This document shows, in pieces, positions 7,726 to 15,772 of a stretch of 37,310 nt of DNA. This stretch comes from Planctomycetia bacterium (GTDB taxonomy: Bacteria > Planctomycetota > Planctomycetia > Gemmatales > Gemmataceae). Location of the stretch: assembly GCA_005799265.1 (NCBI GenBank), contig SYHD01000055.1, forward strand, positions 1 through 37,310, in the 5' to 3' direction. The stretch's first letter is position 1. Each line of letters begins with the position of its first letter. The translations under genes were made by a program, and so were the position numbers. Below the pieces are notes generated by a model. That model ran no database searches, was not told the origin of the DNA, and worked only from the letters and a program-made list of their open reading frames with translations.

Positions 7726-8355
7726 ATGACCAATGAACCAACCGCACCGACTCTGGCCAACCTGCACGAGCAGCTGGCGACGCTTGCTCTGTGGATCGAT
7801 GGCGTCGGCGGCTACTTGGTGAGCCTGAGCCATCGCATCACGCTTGGCAAGGCGATCGCGGACGCCAAGGTTGACGTTCCTCTGATCGCGGACGTGTCGA
7901 GACATCACGCGACGATCCAGCGTGACCCGGAAGGGTATTTCCTCGAAGCGATTCGCAAAGTGCAAGTGAACGGCAGCGCAATCAACAAGACGCTGCTGCG
8001 TTCGGGAGACCGGATCACGCTCGGTGGCTCGTGCCAGTTGCAGTTCTGGCAGCCTGTCCCCGTGAGCACGTCGGCCCGTCTCGATCTGGTCAGCGGGCAT
8101 CGTTTCGCCCAGCCCGTGCAGGCGGTGCTCCTGATGGCCGACACGCTGGTGATCGGTCCATCGCCACAGTCGCACGTGCAGGTTGCCGACATGACGCAGC
8201 CGTTGATTCTGTATCGCGGCAAGAGTGGATTGGCGGCACGCTGGGCAGGCAACGTGCAAATAGGTGAAAAAACCTATCAAGGGCGTGGCCCGCTCGATCC
8301 CGGCGAGACGCTGACGACGGAGCAGATCTCGTTGGCGCTGGAACGCGTGCAGTAG
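7726..8355 (+). CDS. FHA domain protein
   Basis: The first half is a forkhead-associated domain: RITLGKA (about 37-43), the phosphothreonine-binding core DVSRHHATIQ (S58-H61), VNGSAIN (81-87) and LRSGDRITLGGSCQLQF. FHA domains bind phosphothreonine peptides, usually substrates of nearby Ser/Thr kinases. The second half (about 115-209) looks like a decayed second FHA-type beta sandwich (LVIGPSPQSHVQVADM) lacking the SRHH core. No signal peptide or membrane segment is seen, so it is cytoplasmic. A kinase gene follows 241 bases downstream on the same strand, making this protein its likely reader or substrate (inference). Confidence 0.88.
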   Translation: MTNEPTAPTLANLHEQLATLALWIDGVGGYLVSLSHRITLGKAIADAKVDVPLIADVSRHHATIQRDPEGYFLEAIRKVQVNGSAINKTLLRSGDRITLGGSCQLQFWQPVPVSTSARLDLVSGHRFAQPVQAVLLMADTLVIGPSPQSHVQVADMTQPLILYRGKSGLAARWAGNVQIGEKTYQGRGPLDPGETLTTEQISLALERVQ

Positions 8356-8579
8356 TTTCTCCCCTGTCCCCCGGTACGGCGGGCGAGACGGACCAGAATT
8401 CCTCCCCTCTCCCTCGGTACTCCGGGGGAGAGGGGTCGGGGGTGAGGGGGGAGGAAACGCCAGAGATCATCTCGCCACATCCGGAGCCCAAAGGCGATCG
8501 ACTATGGGGCGATGATGTTGCAAGCGCGACCCTCACCCCCGGCCCCTCTCCCCCTGAGTACAGGGGGAGAGGGGAGAAA
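8356..8579. repeat. Inward-facing pair of hairpin-plus-tail repeats (copies C and D), 81-nt spacer
   Basis: Copy C (about 8401-8448, plus) and copy D (8530-8579, minus) have the same hairpin-plus-GTGAGGG design as the copies flanking DUF559. Between the inner GTGAGGG ends lie exactly 81 bases (8449-8529), the same length as in the pair at 15614-15772. A decayed third half-copy lies at 8356-8383. The whole gap between the FHA and kinase genes is occupied by this repeat cluster. Confidence 0.85.
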
Positions 8580-8596
8580 GACGCAGGAGGAACCCG

Positions 8597-10165
8597 ATGA
8601 AATTCACCTTTCGCAGCGGACAACAGCCCTTGCCTGGCTACACCATCAAGCGCGGCATCGGGCTGGGCGGCTTCGGCGAGGTCTATTTTGCCGTCACCGA
8701 CGGCGGCAAGGAAGTTGCCCTCAAGTGGATCCGGGCCAATCGCGACATCGAGATGCGCGGCGTCGCTCAGTGCCTCAACCTCAAGCACCCGAACCTCGTT
8801 CACCTGTACGATGTCCGCACCGACGCGGACGGTGGGTGCTGGTTGGTCATGGAATACGTCGCCGGCGAGCCTCTCTCCGTCATCTTGTCACGGCATCCCA
8901 AGGGCGTCGCGCCCGAACTGGCGGCACAGTGGTTTCACGGTCTCGCGCAGGCGATCCACTGTCTACACGAGCATGGCATCGTCCATCGCGATCTGAAGCC
9001 GGGCAATATCTTCCTTGAGAATGGCCTCATCAAGGTCGGCGACTACGGCCTGTGCAAGCTGATGGCCGACAGCCAGCACGCGGGCATGACCAAGGACGTC
9101 GGCACCGTCCACTACATGGCGCCGGAGATCTCGACGGGCAACTACAATCGCCAGATCGACATCTACGCCGCCGGGATTCTTCTCTATGAAATGGTGACAG
9201 GCCAAGTTCCATTCGAGGGGGAATCCGCGGGCGAGATCTTGATGAAGCACCTGACGACGCCGCCGGATTTGAGCCGCGTGCCGGCGGAGTTCGTCGGCAT
9301 CGTCGAAAAAGCGTTGACGAAGAATCCCGCGCATCGCTATCAAACCATCAGCGAGATGGCGAAGGAAGTGTCGGCCGCCGTGAACACCACGGTGACGTGG
9401 CAGCCTATCGCCGCGAAGGATCCCGCGGTGCAGCGGTCGTTCGACGGCGTGCCCTCCGTTCTCCCCGTGACGCCGACGATGGTGTTTCAGCAGCGCTGGT
9501 CGGAACTGACCGGCATCTTGCTGTGGTCCGTCCTCGCCTCGGCAGTTCTGGCGGTCGGATGGACGCTCTTCACCGGGCACGGAAACTACTCGAAGCTGGG
9601 GCCGATCTTCTTCATGTCGGTCGCCTGCTCCTGGACCGTGTTGATTCCGAGTAAGCTTTGGCAGCCCAGCGCCGCGGAAGAATCGTGGACGCGCCGGCTG
9701 CTGCTGATGACGATAGGCTTCGGCGTCGCGCTGTTCGCCCTGTGGCTCGATGGCTATGAGCTGCCACTCTGGAAATCGCCGGACCACATCGCCGTCCTGC
9801 ATCCCTGGCAGGGCGACGACGCAACGCGCGAGATGCTGCGGCACTCGTTCTTCGGCAAGCTCTTCCGCTCCGAGAACACGTCGATGCCGATCATCACGTG
9901 CTACCTGAGCTACTTCGGTCTGATGTTTTTGGTGTTGCGCTGGTGGAAGACGACGCAGGAGGATCGCAAAAAGCGGTTCTCGATGATGCCGGTCATCGCG
10001 GCTGGGTTCTGGGCCTATCTGTTACTCTTCCTGTTGCCGAGCACGCACGATCGCGAGATCGGCTTCGTGAGCATGGTGGGCGCCGCAGTCGTGTGCCAGG
10101 TGGTGTGCCCATGGAAGGAACGTACGCAGGTCAAGAAGAAGAAAATGCGTCTGGCGCTGGCGTGA
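8597..10165 (+). CDS. Ser/Thr protein kinase with a polytopic membrane C-terminus
   Basis: Residues about 15-270 form a Hanks-type kinase domain: glycine loop GLGGFGEVYF (22-31), ATP-anchoring K43, catalytic HRDLKPGN with D132, metal-binding DYG (149-151, in place of DFG), activation-segment GTVHYMAPE and DIYAAGILLYEM. The C-terminal ~220 residues contain about six hydrophobic spans (for example GILLWSVLASAVLAVGW and AYLLLFLLP), so the kinase faces the cytoplasm and is tethered by a membrane domain rather than by a single TM and PASTA sensor. A strong Shine-Dalgarno site (GGAGGA, 5-6 bases before ATG 8597) fixes the start. It follows the FHA gene and is probably the signalling output of the same locus. 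All catalytic residues are present, so it should be active. Confidence 0.93.
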   Translation: MKFTFRSGQQPLPGYTIKRGIGLGGFGEVYFAVTDGGKEVALKWIRANRDIEMRGVAQCLNLKHPNLVHLYDVRTDADGGCWLVMEYVAGEPLSVILSRHPKGVAPELAAQWFHGLAQAIHCLHEHGIVHRDLKPGNIFLENGLIKVGDYGLCKLMADSQHAGMTKDVGTVHYMAPEISTGNYNRQIDIYAAGILLYEMVTGQVPFEGESAGEILMKHLTTPPDLSRVPAEFVGIVEKALTKNPAHRYQTISEMAKEVSAAVNTTVTWQPIAAKDPAVQRSFDGVPSVLPVTPTMVFQQRWSELTGILLWSVLASAVLAVGWTLFTGHGNYSKLGPIFFMSVACSWTVLIPSKLWQPSAAEESWTRRLLLMTIGFGVALFALWLDGYELPLWKSPDHIAVLHPWQGDDATREMLRHSFFGKLFRSENTSMPIITCYLSYFGLMFLVLRWWKTTQEDRKKRFSMMPVIAAGFWAYLLLFLLPSTHDREIGFVSMVGAAVVCQVVCPWKERTQVKKKKMRLALA

Positions 10166-10171
10166 ATTTCC

Positions 10172-10247
10172 GCCGCTTGCCGTTGAGCGCTCGCGAGGAA
10201 ACGCCAGAATCGGGGCGCTCCGGCGCGAGCGCCAAGCCGCAGGCGGC
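10172..10247. repeat. Interrupted palindrome between the kinase and the small envelope gene
   Basis: Perfect inner arms GCGCTCGCG (10187-10195) and CGCGAGCGC (10224-10232), and nearly perfect outer arms GCCGCTTGC (10172-10180) and GCAGGCGGC (10239-10247). It shares the GAGCGCCAAGC core with the repeat at 6563-6634. Confidence 0.75.
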
Positions 10248-10262
10248 AAACAGGACTCGATC

Positions 10263-10868
10263 ATGTTGCGAACCACAATGACAATCGCGAGTCTGCTTGT
10301 CCTGATGCTCGTGTGCGGCTCGCTTGCGGGCCAGGTCCGGCAGCCGAAGGAGCAGGAGCGTGCATTGCCCACGATCACGGTTGACGCCGAGGACGAGGTC
10401 GCCGCGCGCAACGTGGCCCGGCGCGAGGCGGTCAAGCACATCACCGCGTTGATGGAGAGTCAACGGCCGCAACTCGTGTCGTTCAAGGTGGATGAAAAAT
10501 ATGTTGAGGAAAATCGCGTTCTCAATAATCCGCTCGAAGGCAGAGTCAAGGCCAAGATCGTCCTCGACGGCAAGGAACGCGTCTTCAAGGAATGGGAACT
10601 GACCTTCCGCACCGACGCGGACTGGTGGGCGGAGATCGTCCGCCGCGATCATGCGGCGCAGCGGGAAGCGCGACATCTACGCGCTCAGGAACGCGAGACA
10701 TTGACCGCGCGCGTCATGCTTGGCCTGGCGATTCTGCTGCTGGCCGGCTTCGGCTACGTGCGTCTCGACGAATACACCCAGCGCCGCCACACGGCCTGGC
10801 TGCGCGTCGCGGGGGTTGGCGTGGCCGCGTCGGTGGTCGCCGTTTGGTTGTGGATGTTCCAGGCATGA
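10263..10868 (+). CDS. Small envelope protein with signal peptide and C-terminal membrane segments
   Basis: This 201-residue protein starts with a signal peptide or anchor (TIASLLVLMLVCGSLAG) and ends with two hydrophobic helices (ARVMLGLAILLLAGFGYV and VAGVGVAASVVAVWLWMFQA). The middle is a charged domain (about 35-140, with DAEDEVAARNVARREAVKHI) predicted to lie outside the cytoplasm. No known family is recognised. It follows the kinase by 97 bases and may belong to the same transcription unit. Its stop overlaps an ATG (ATGA at 10865-10868) that opens the frame of the next gene. Confidence 0.75.
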   Translation: MLRTTMTIASLLVLMLVCGSLAGQVRQPKEQERALPTITVDAEDEVAARNVARREAVKHITALMESQRPQLVSFKVDEKYVEENRVLNNPLEGRVKAKIVLDGKERVFKEWELTFRTDADWWAEIVRRDHAAQREARHLRAQERETLTARVMLGLAILLLAGFGYVRLDEYTQRRHTAWLRVAGVGVAASVVAVWLWMFQA

Positions 10869-11065
10869 TGATCGGACCGGTAATTCGGCTGTGCCGGTTT
10901 ATTCCGACCGTATCAGGTTTAGCCATCCTTTCTTGCAGTACGTTCGCATTCCCGCCCCAGGCCCGGCATGTGGCCCATCTGCTCTCAGGTCTCATCAAGC
11001 CACGTCTGCATGACAGCCGATTGAGGGATAGTCACCACTATTCATCAAGATGGAATCGCCGCCCC

Positions 11066-11797
11066 ATGTTTGGTCCCTTGGCATGTTTGCTGTTGACCAC
11101 CGCGGACTGGTCGGGGTGTGGATGCCAGCCGGCCCCTCACTTCGGGCAGATCTGGCAACCCGCATTCACACTGGATACCGTGCAACGCGCGCCCGCGCTG
11201 GCCTACGAGCCGAATGTGGGTGATCTGTTGATCTGTAATTGCAGGCAGTCCCTGTGGAAGCTCGCCTACCGATTCGCGCTGACCGGCCCGCCCACCCACG
11301 TCGCGCTTGTGGTTCGCACGCCCGACGGCAAACTGGCCCAACTGGAAGCCGGCATCGGTTTCCAACTCTTCGTCGAGGTCACCCCACTGGAGCAGCGACT
11401 CGCGGATTACGACGGCACCATCTACGTGCGCCGGCGCAAGGTTCCTCTGACCGAGGCCGAATCGACTCGGCTATCCGACTTCGCGGCGGCGGTGCAAAAA
11501 AAGACTCTTCCGCCCGCCCGTTATTTGATTCAGGTCACGCCGCTGCGCGCGCGCGGCCCGCTCCGGACCGATTTCGCCAGCGGTCCGCGCGGCATTCGGC
11601 GCGGCTACATGTGCTCCGAACTGGTTGTCGAGACGCTGGTCGCCGCGGACCTGCTCGACGCCGACACGGCCCGTCCCACCGCAACGTATCCGTGCGATTT
11701 CTTCTTCGATCATTCCACCAATCCCTACCTCAACCGCCACCTCATCCCCGCACTGAACGAGGGCTGGCATCCGCCGGCACTGTGGACGAAGCAGTAG
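11066..11797 (+). CDS. YiiX/YebB-like permuted papain-fold cysteine peptidase
   Basis: The protein shows the permuted NlpC/P60-like order: GDLLICNCR strand, catalytic His in GPPTHVALVVR (H78), an acidic residue in QLEAG (E94), and the nucleophile in YMCSELVVETL (C183). YiiX-type enzymes are amidases or peptidases thought to act on lipids or peptidoglycan-like bonds. The start is uncertain. ATG 11066 gives 243 residues with the domain near the N-terminus. ATG 10865, overlapping the previous stop as ATGA, would add 67 residues with a hydrophobic stretch (TVSGLAILSCSTFAF) that could be a signal. The intervening DNA looks less coding, so the shorter form is preferred. Confidence 0.8.
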   Translation: MFGPLACLLLTTADWSGCGCQPAPHFGQIWQPAFTLDTVQRAPALAYEPNVGDLLICNCRQSLWKLAYRFALTGPPTHVALVVRTPDGKLAQLEAGIGFQLFVEVTPLEQRLADYDGTIYVRRRKVPLTEAESTRLSDFAAAVQKKTLPPARYLIQVTPLRARGPLRTDFASGPRGIRRGYMCSELVVETLVAADLLDADTARPTATYPCDFFFDHSTNPYLNRHLIPALNEGWHPPALWTKQ

Positions 11798-11799
11798 AC

Positions 11800-11907
11800 A
11801 GTGGCTAGTGGTTAGTGGCTAGTTGCAAGATAACGAAGTTGGAAGTCGCAATTCACCTTAGACTGAAGGCAACCTGCTACTAACCACTAACCACTAACCA
11901 CTAGCCA
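11800..11907. repeat. Inverted pair of GGCTAGTGGTTAGT tandem repeats
   Basis: The left block (11800-11823) holds tandem variants of AGTGGYT, and the right block (11878-11907) holds their reverse complement (AACCACT units). They could pair across a 54-nt loop. The block lies between the peptidase and the sigma factor. Confidence 0.8.
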
Positions 11908-11928
11908 TTGATCTGGTAAACTATCTGC

Positions 11929-12570
11929 ATGTCTTCCGAGAGCGATCGGCTCCTGGTGCAGCAGATTCGCGACGGCGATCCCCGTGCGTGGGAGCATCTC
12001 ATCGCACGCTATGAGGGACGCCTACTGGCGTTCGTGCATCGCCGGCTGCGTGATCGCGCCGCCAGCGAGGACGTCGTTCAGGACACCTTCGTCGGCTTCT
12101 TGCACAGCTTGCCCAACTACGACGACTCGCGCGAACTGCAAACCTATCTCTTCACCATCGCCTCGTACAAGCTGACCGATCACCTGCGTAAATCGGGCCG
12201 GCATCCGGTGCAGTACGTCTCCGACGGCTCCAGCGATGTCCTGCACCTCAAGCTCGACCCACACAAGGCGGCCTCCAGCGTCGCGCGTGGCAACGAACGC
12301 AAGGACCTCGAAAGCGATGCGATCGCGCGCAGTCTCACGCTCTTACTTGACGGCTGGCGGCAGCAAGGCGATTACGTGCGCGTCAAAGTACTGGAACTCC
12401 TCTTCGTCAAGGGCTGGGCCAATCGCGACGTCGCCGCGTTTCTCAAGATCAGCGAGCAGCAGATCGCCAACATCCGCTTTGCGGCGGTCAAGAAGTTGAG
12501 CGAGCACGTCAAGAGCGCGGGCCTGCCGATCGACGTCTTCCCGGAATTGAAGGAGGACGCATCATCATGA
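11929..12570 (+). CDS. ECF-like sigma-70 family RNA polymerase sigma factor
   Basis: Residues about 8-85 are sigma region 2 (HLIARYEGRLLAFVHRRL, ASEDVVQDTFVGFL, YLFTIASYKLTDHLRK). Residues about 140-200 are region 4 with a helix-turn-helix (GWANRDVAAFLKISEQQIANIRFAAVKKL). The linker is long (about 45 residues). It directs RNA polymerase to a dedicated promoter set. The stop overlaps the ATG of the next gene by 4 bases (ATGA), so translation is coupled to a small anti-sigma-like protein. No autoregulated promoter could be confidently placed upstream. Confidence 0.92.
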   Translation: MSSESDRLLVQQIRDGDPRAWEHLIARYEGRLLAFVHRRLRDRAASEDVVQDTFVGFLHSLPNYDDSRELQTYLFTIASYKLTDHLRKSGRHPVQYVSDGSSDVLHLKLDPHKAASSVARGNERKDLESDAIARSLTLLLDGWRQQGDYVRVKVLELLFVKGWANRDVAAFLKISEQQIANIRFAAVKKLSEHVKSAGLPIDVFPELKEDASS

Positions 12571-12989
12571 ACGGACCCAATCGGGAACTACTGCTCGCGT
12601 ACCTCGATGACGCATTGGATGAAATGGATACGCACGTCGTCGAACAAGAACTGCGCGCGTCGGAACCGTTGCGGCAACAGCTTCGCCAACTGATGCAGGA
12701 GCGCGATCGCGGCGAGCACTCCGTCGGCGCGATCTGGCGCCGGCAACGCTTGAGCTGCCCGCCGCGCGACCGACTCGGCAGCTTTTTGCTTGGCGTTCTC
12801 GACGACGATGTGCAAGACTACGTACAGTTCCATCTGCAGACGATCGGCTGCGCGTATTGCCTGGCGAATTTAGCTGACCTGCAAACGCAGCAGCAGGACG
12901 CCGACGGTCAGGTGAAGAAACGCCGCAAACGCTACTTCCAAACGAGCGCTGGGTTGTTGCAGCCGCCGGAGAAGAAAAAGAAAGGATGA
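12567..12989 (+). CDS. Soluble anti-sigma-like protein
   Basis: This 140-residue protein is translationally coupled to the sigma factor (ATGA overlap). It starts with ELLLAYLDDALDEMDTHVVEQEL, typical of anti-sigma N-terminal helices. It contains a zinc-finger-like motif HLQTIGCAYC with H-x5-C-x2-C spacing, wider than the H-x3-C-x2-C of classical zf-HC2 anti-sigma domains. There is no membrane segment and the tail is very basic (PPEKKKKG), so if it restrains the sigma factor it does so from the cytoplasm, unlike the usual membrane anti-sigmas. Function is inferred from position and motif. Confidence 0.7.
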   Translation: MNGPNRELLLAYLDDALDEMDTHVVEQELRASEPLRQQLRQLMQERDRGEHSVGAIWRRQRLSCPPRDRLGSFLLGVLDDDVQDYVQFHLQTIGCAYCLANLADLQTQQQDADGQVKKRRKRYFQTSAGLLQPPEKKKKG

Positions 12990-13075
12990 AGGATGAAGGA
13001 TGAAGGCTGAAGGATGAGAAAGACCTGATTGGTATTTGTATTTTTTTTCATCCTTCATCCTTCATCCTTCATCCT
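12983..13075. repeat. Inverted pair of GGATGAA tandem repeats
   Basis: GGATGAA-type heptamers run from 12983 to 13018 and their reverse complement TTCATCC runs from 13049 to 13075. The 30-nt spacer includes a run of eight T just before the right block. The structure could form a long hairpin after the anti-sigma gene. Its left end overlaps the last codons of that gene. Confidence 0.8.
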
Positions 13076-13093
13076 TTGCGTGACGAGGAACAT

Positions 13094-14293
13094 ATGAGTC
13101 AACCACCGCGCGTCGAACCCAAGCGAGTCGCCGCCATCATCACCGAGTATCGCCGCTGGTCGCACGCGGACGTTATCGTCGGCAAGATCCTCGAAGGCTT
13201 CAACATGGATCGCAAGGAGTATCCCAACTTGCGGCTCGTGTCGATGTTCGTCGATCAATTTCCCAAGGGGGACATGAGCCGCGATCTGGCGAAGCAGCAC
13301 AACTTCACGATCTACGATAACATCGCCGAAGCGGTCACGCTGGGCCGCAAGGAGGTCGCGGTCGACGGCGTCTTGTGCATCGGCGAGCACGGTACGTATC
13401 CGCGCAACGAGCGCGGGCAGATCCAGTATCCGCGCCGACGCTTCCTCGAAGGCGTCACCGACGTGTTCGCCAAACATCGCCGCAGCGTGCCGGTTTTCAA
13501 CGATAAGCACCTCGGTTACGCCTGGGCCGACGCGCGCTGGATGGTCGATCGGTCGCGCGAGTTGATGTTCCCGTTCATGGCCGGCTCATCGTTGCCGGTG
13601 ACGTGGCGTCGGCCGAGTCTGCGCTTGCCGAGGAATTGCGAACTGACCGAAGTCGTGCAAGTTGGCTACGGCCCTTTCGAGGGCTATGGCTTCCACGCGA
13701 TCGAAGGGATGCAGTGCATGCTCGAACGTCGGCGCGGCGGCGAGACAGGGGTGCGCGCGGTCACCTGTCTTCAAGGCGAGGCGATGTGGGCGGCGCTGGA
13801 TCGCGGCGTTTTTTCGCGTGACCTGCTCGAAGCTGCCATGGCCCACGTGCCGGCGCACGCAAACGGCGATTATCGCAAGCTGACCGTCAAGAACACCGAC
13901 GCCGGCGTCTTCGTCATCGAGTATCGTGACGGGCTCAAGGCCGCGGTCGCCATGCTCAACGGCTGGGTCTACGAAGGGGACGGCGGCGCCTTCACGTTTG
14001 CTGGGCGCATGCGCGGCGAGGATCGCATCGCGTCCTGCGCGTTCTACTTGCAGCAGCCCGACCCGTTCGGCCATTTCGCGTATCAGTTGCGCGCCATCGA
14101 GGCGATGATTCATACGGGCCACGCGGTTTATCCCGTCGAACGAACGCTTTTGACGACGGGCATCCTCGACGCCGTGATGATTAGCCGCGCCGAGAAGAAC
14201 CGCCGCGTGGAGACGCCGCACCTCGACATTCGCTATCAACCGACCGAATGGGACTTCGCGACCGACCCGCTGCCAGCGAGGGTGAAGCGGTAG
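13094..14293 (+). CDS. Conserved protein of unknown function, possibly Gfo/Idh-like C-terminal fold
   Basis: This 399-residue protein begins at an ATG with GAGGAA 4-5 bases upstream. Residues about 9-130 (RVAAIITEYRRWSHADVIVG, then VDGVLCIGEHGTYPRN) look like an alpha/beta domain but lack a GxGxxG nucleotide-binding loop. The C-terminal third (GLKAAVAMLNGWVYEG, AIEAMIHTGHAVYPVERTLLTTGILDAVM) resembles the end of Gfo/Idh/MocA oxidoreductases. No signal peptide is present. It may be a reductase-fold protein that has lost cofactor binding or binds it atypically. No substrate can be inferred. Confidence 0.75.
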   Translation: MSQPPRVEPKRVAAIITEYRRWSHADVIVGKILEGFNMDRKEYPNLRLVSMFVDQFPKGDMSRDLAKQHNFTIYDNIAEAVTLGRKEVAVDGVLCIGEHGTYPRNERGQIQYPRRRFLEGVTDVFAKHRRSVPVFNDKHLGYAWADARWMVDRSRELMFPFMAGSSLPVTWRRPSLRLPRNCELTEVVQVGYGPFEGYGFHAIEGMQCMLERRRGGETGVRAVTCLQGEAMWAALDRGVFSRDLLEAAMAHVPAHANGDYRKLTVKNTDAGVFVIEYRDGLKAAVAMLNGWVYEGDGGAFTFAGRMRGEDRIASCAFYLQQPDPFGHFAYQLRAIEAMIHTGHAVYPVERTLLTTGILDAVMISRAEKNRRVETPHLDIRYQPTEWDFATDPLPARVKR

Positions 14294-14429
14294 ATGAGAG
14301 TGACGCGATTGTTCCCATGCCGTTTCCCATGCTGGCAACGGCAAAAAATCTCGCCTCTCTTCTTGACCTTCGGCCCTCTACTGCGACAATCACTTCATCC
14401 AGTTTGGTCCCACCCTCAGGAGCTTCGCA

Positions 14430-15611
14430 ATGTCGCGCATTTCCCGACCCCTCTTCCTCCTCGTTGGCGTTCTCGCCATGGGCGTCATCTTGATGCCCAC
14501 CTTCGACGCGGCCGCGCAGGACAAGAAAAAGAAGAAAAAAGACGATCCCAAAGAAGTCAAGAAAGACGACAAGGACAAAAAGGAAGAGAAGAAGGAACCG
14601 TTCAAGCCCGATCCGGCTCAGATCGAATTCAAGCACGTTGAGAAGGACAAGACCTCCGAAAAGGAAAAGACCTTCTGGGTGTACGCGGTTGTCTTTGGCG
14701 CCGACGGCAAGACCGTGGCCGCCTCTTATGGCGATCGCTCCGTGCGCATCTTTGACATCGGCAAGAAGAGCGAGGTCCAGGCGCTCAAAGGCCCTGCCAA
14801 GGACGCCAAGGGACTCGCGCAGTACAAGAGCCTCGTGTATGCGGGCGACCAAGTGTTCGTCGGCACCGGTTGGTGGAACGACAAGAAGAAAGCCCGCGAA
14901 GGCGAGATCCGTGCCTGGGATGCCAAGACCGGGAAATCGGGCAAGGCGCTCGCCGGACATATCCTTGACATTGAGGGGCTCGCCATTTCCAAGGACGGCA
15001 AATTTCTGGCGTCGGCCAGCGAAGATCAAACGGTCAAGATCTGGGACCTGAGCAAGGGGGCCGACACGATAACCATCAAGGGGCACACCGACTCTGTCAC
15101 CAACGCGGCCTTCAGTCCCGACGGCAAACAACTCGTCACGACTAGCAAGGACAAGACGCTGCGCGTCTGGGATATCGCTGGCGCCAAAGAACTCGCCAGC
15201 TTCAAGGTCGAACGCGAGGCCGAAGTCAAGGACGGCAAGGGCAAAGTCACGAAGCAAAAGGAGCTGGGCCGCGAGTTCACGAATGCGGTCTTCACCAGCG
15301 ATGGCAAGAGTGTCATCGGGGTGAATCTCGACGGCATCATCAAGATTTTCGATGTCGAAGCCAAGAAGGAAACGAAAGAGTTGAAGGCCCACGAAGGCAT
15401 CTGGGCCCTGGCTCTCAGCCCCGATGGCACCAAGCTCGCGACCGGCGGCTACGACCAAACGATCAAGCTTTGGAACGTCGCCGACGGCAAGGAGCTGCGC
15501 ACCATCAAGGCTCACCTCGCCAACGTCACGACCGTCAGCTTCAGCCCCGATAATCAATGGCTGGCGTCGGGCAGCACCGATGGGCTCGTCAAGATTTGGA
15601 GCGTCAAGTAG
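14430..15611 (+). CDS. Secreted WD40 seven-bladed propeller protein
   Basis: A signal peptide (PLFLLVGVLAMGVILMPTFDAAAQ) is followed by a lysine/aspartate-rich linker (about residues 30-60). Then come seven recognisable WD40 blades, including HILDIEGLAISKDGKFLASA, HTDSVTNAAFSPDGKQLVTT, HEGIWALALSPDGTKLATGG and a last blade ending LVKIWSVK. Seven blades make a complete propeller, presumably a periplasmic protein-interaction platform, a common Planctomycetota theme. A GGAG site lies about 10 bases before the ATG. The stop is followed within 3 bases by the repeat pair at 15614-15772. Confidence 0.9.
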   Translation: MSRISRPLFLLVGVLAMGVILMPTFDAAAQDKKKKKKDDPKEVKKDDKDKKEEKKEPFKPDPAQIEFKHVEKDKTSEKEKTFWVYAVVFGADGKTVAASYGDRSVRIFDIGKKSEVQALKGPAKDAKGLAQYKSLVYAGDQVFVGTGWWNDKKKAREGEIRAWDAKTGKSGKALAGHILDIEGLAISKDGKFLASASEDQTVKIWDLSKGADTITIKGHTDSVTNAAFSPDGKQLVTTSKDKTLRVWDIAGAKELASFKVEREAEVKDGKGKVTKQKELGREFTNAVFTSDGKSVIGVNLDGIIKIFDVEAKKETKELKAHEGIWALALSPDGTKLATGGYDQTIKLWNVADGKELRTIKAHLANVTTVSFSPDNQWLASGSTDGLVKIWSVK

Positions 15612-15613
15612 CG

Positions 15614-15772
15614 TTTCTCCCCTCTCCCTCGGGGAGAGGGGCCGGGGGTGAGGGCCGAGCTGCCAGGAATTTTGCCCCACCATAAATGCTGTCACGAAGT
15701 CTGCTGAACGCTCAATTGAGTTTTCGGGCGTTTTACCCTCACCCCCCGCCCCTCTCCCAGAGGGAGAGGGGG
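15614..15772. repeat. Inward-facing pair of hairpin-plus-tail repeats (copies E and F), 81-nt spacer
   Basis: Copy E (15614-15654, plus) and copy F (15735-15772, minus) face each other with their GTGAGGG tails. The spacer between tails is 81 bases (15655-15735), as in copies C/D, but its sequence is not obviously similar to the C/D spacer. The pair fills the gap between two convergent genes and probably also ends both transcripts. Copy F abuts the TGA of the minus-strand gene. Confidence 0.85.

Noticed and set aside
12983..13075. CRISPR-like array
   Set aside because: The GGATGAA units are contiguous heptamers without spacers, and the second block is inverted; no cas genes are nearby.
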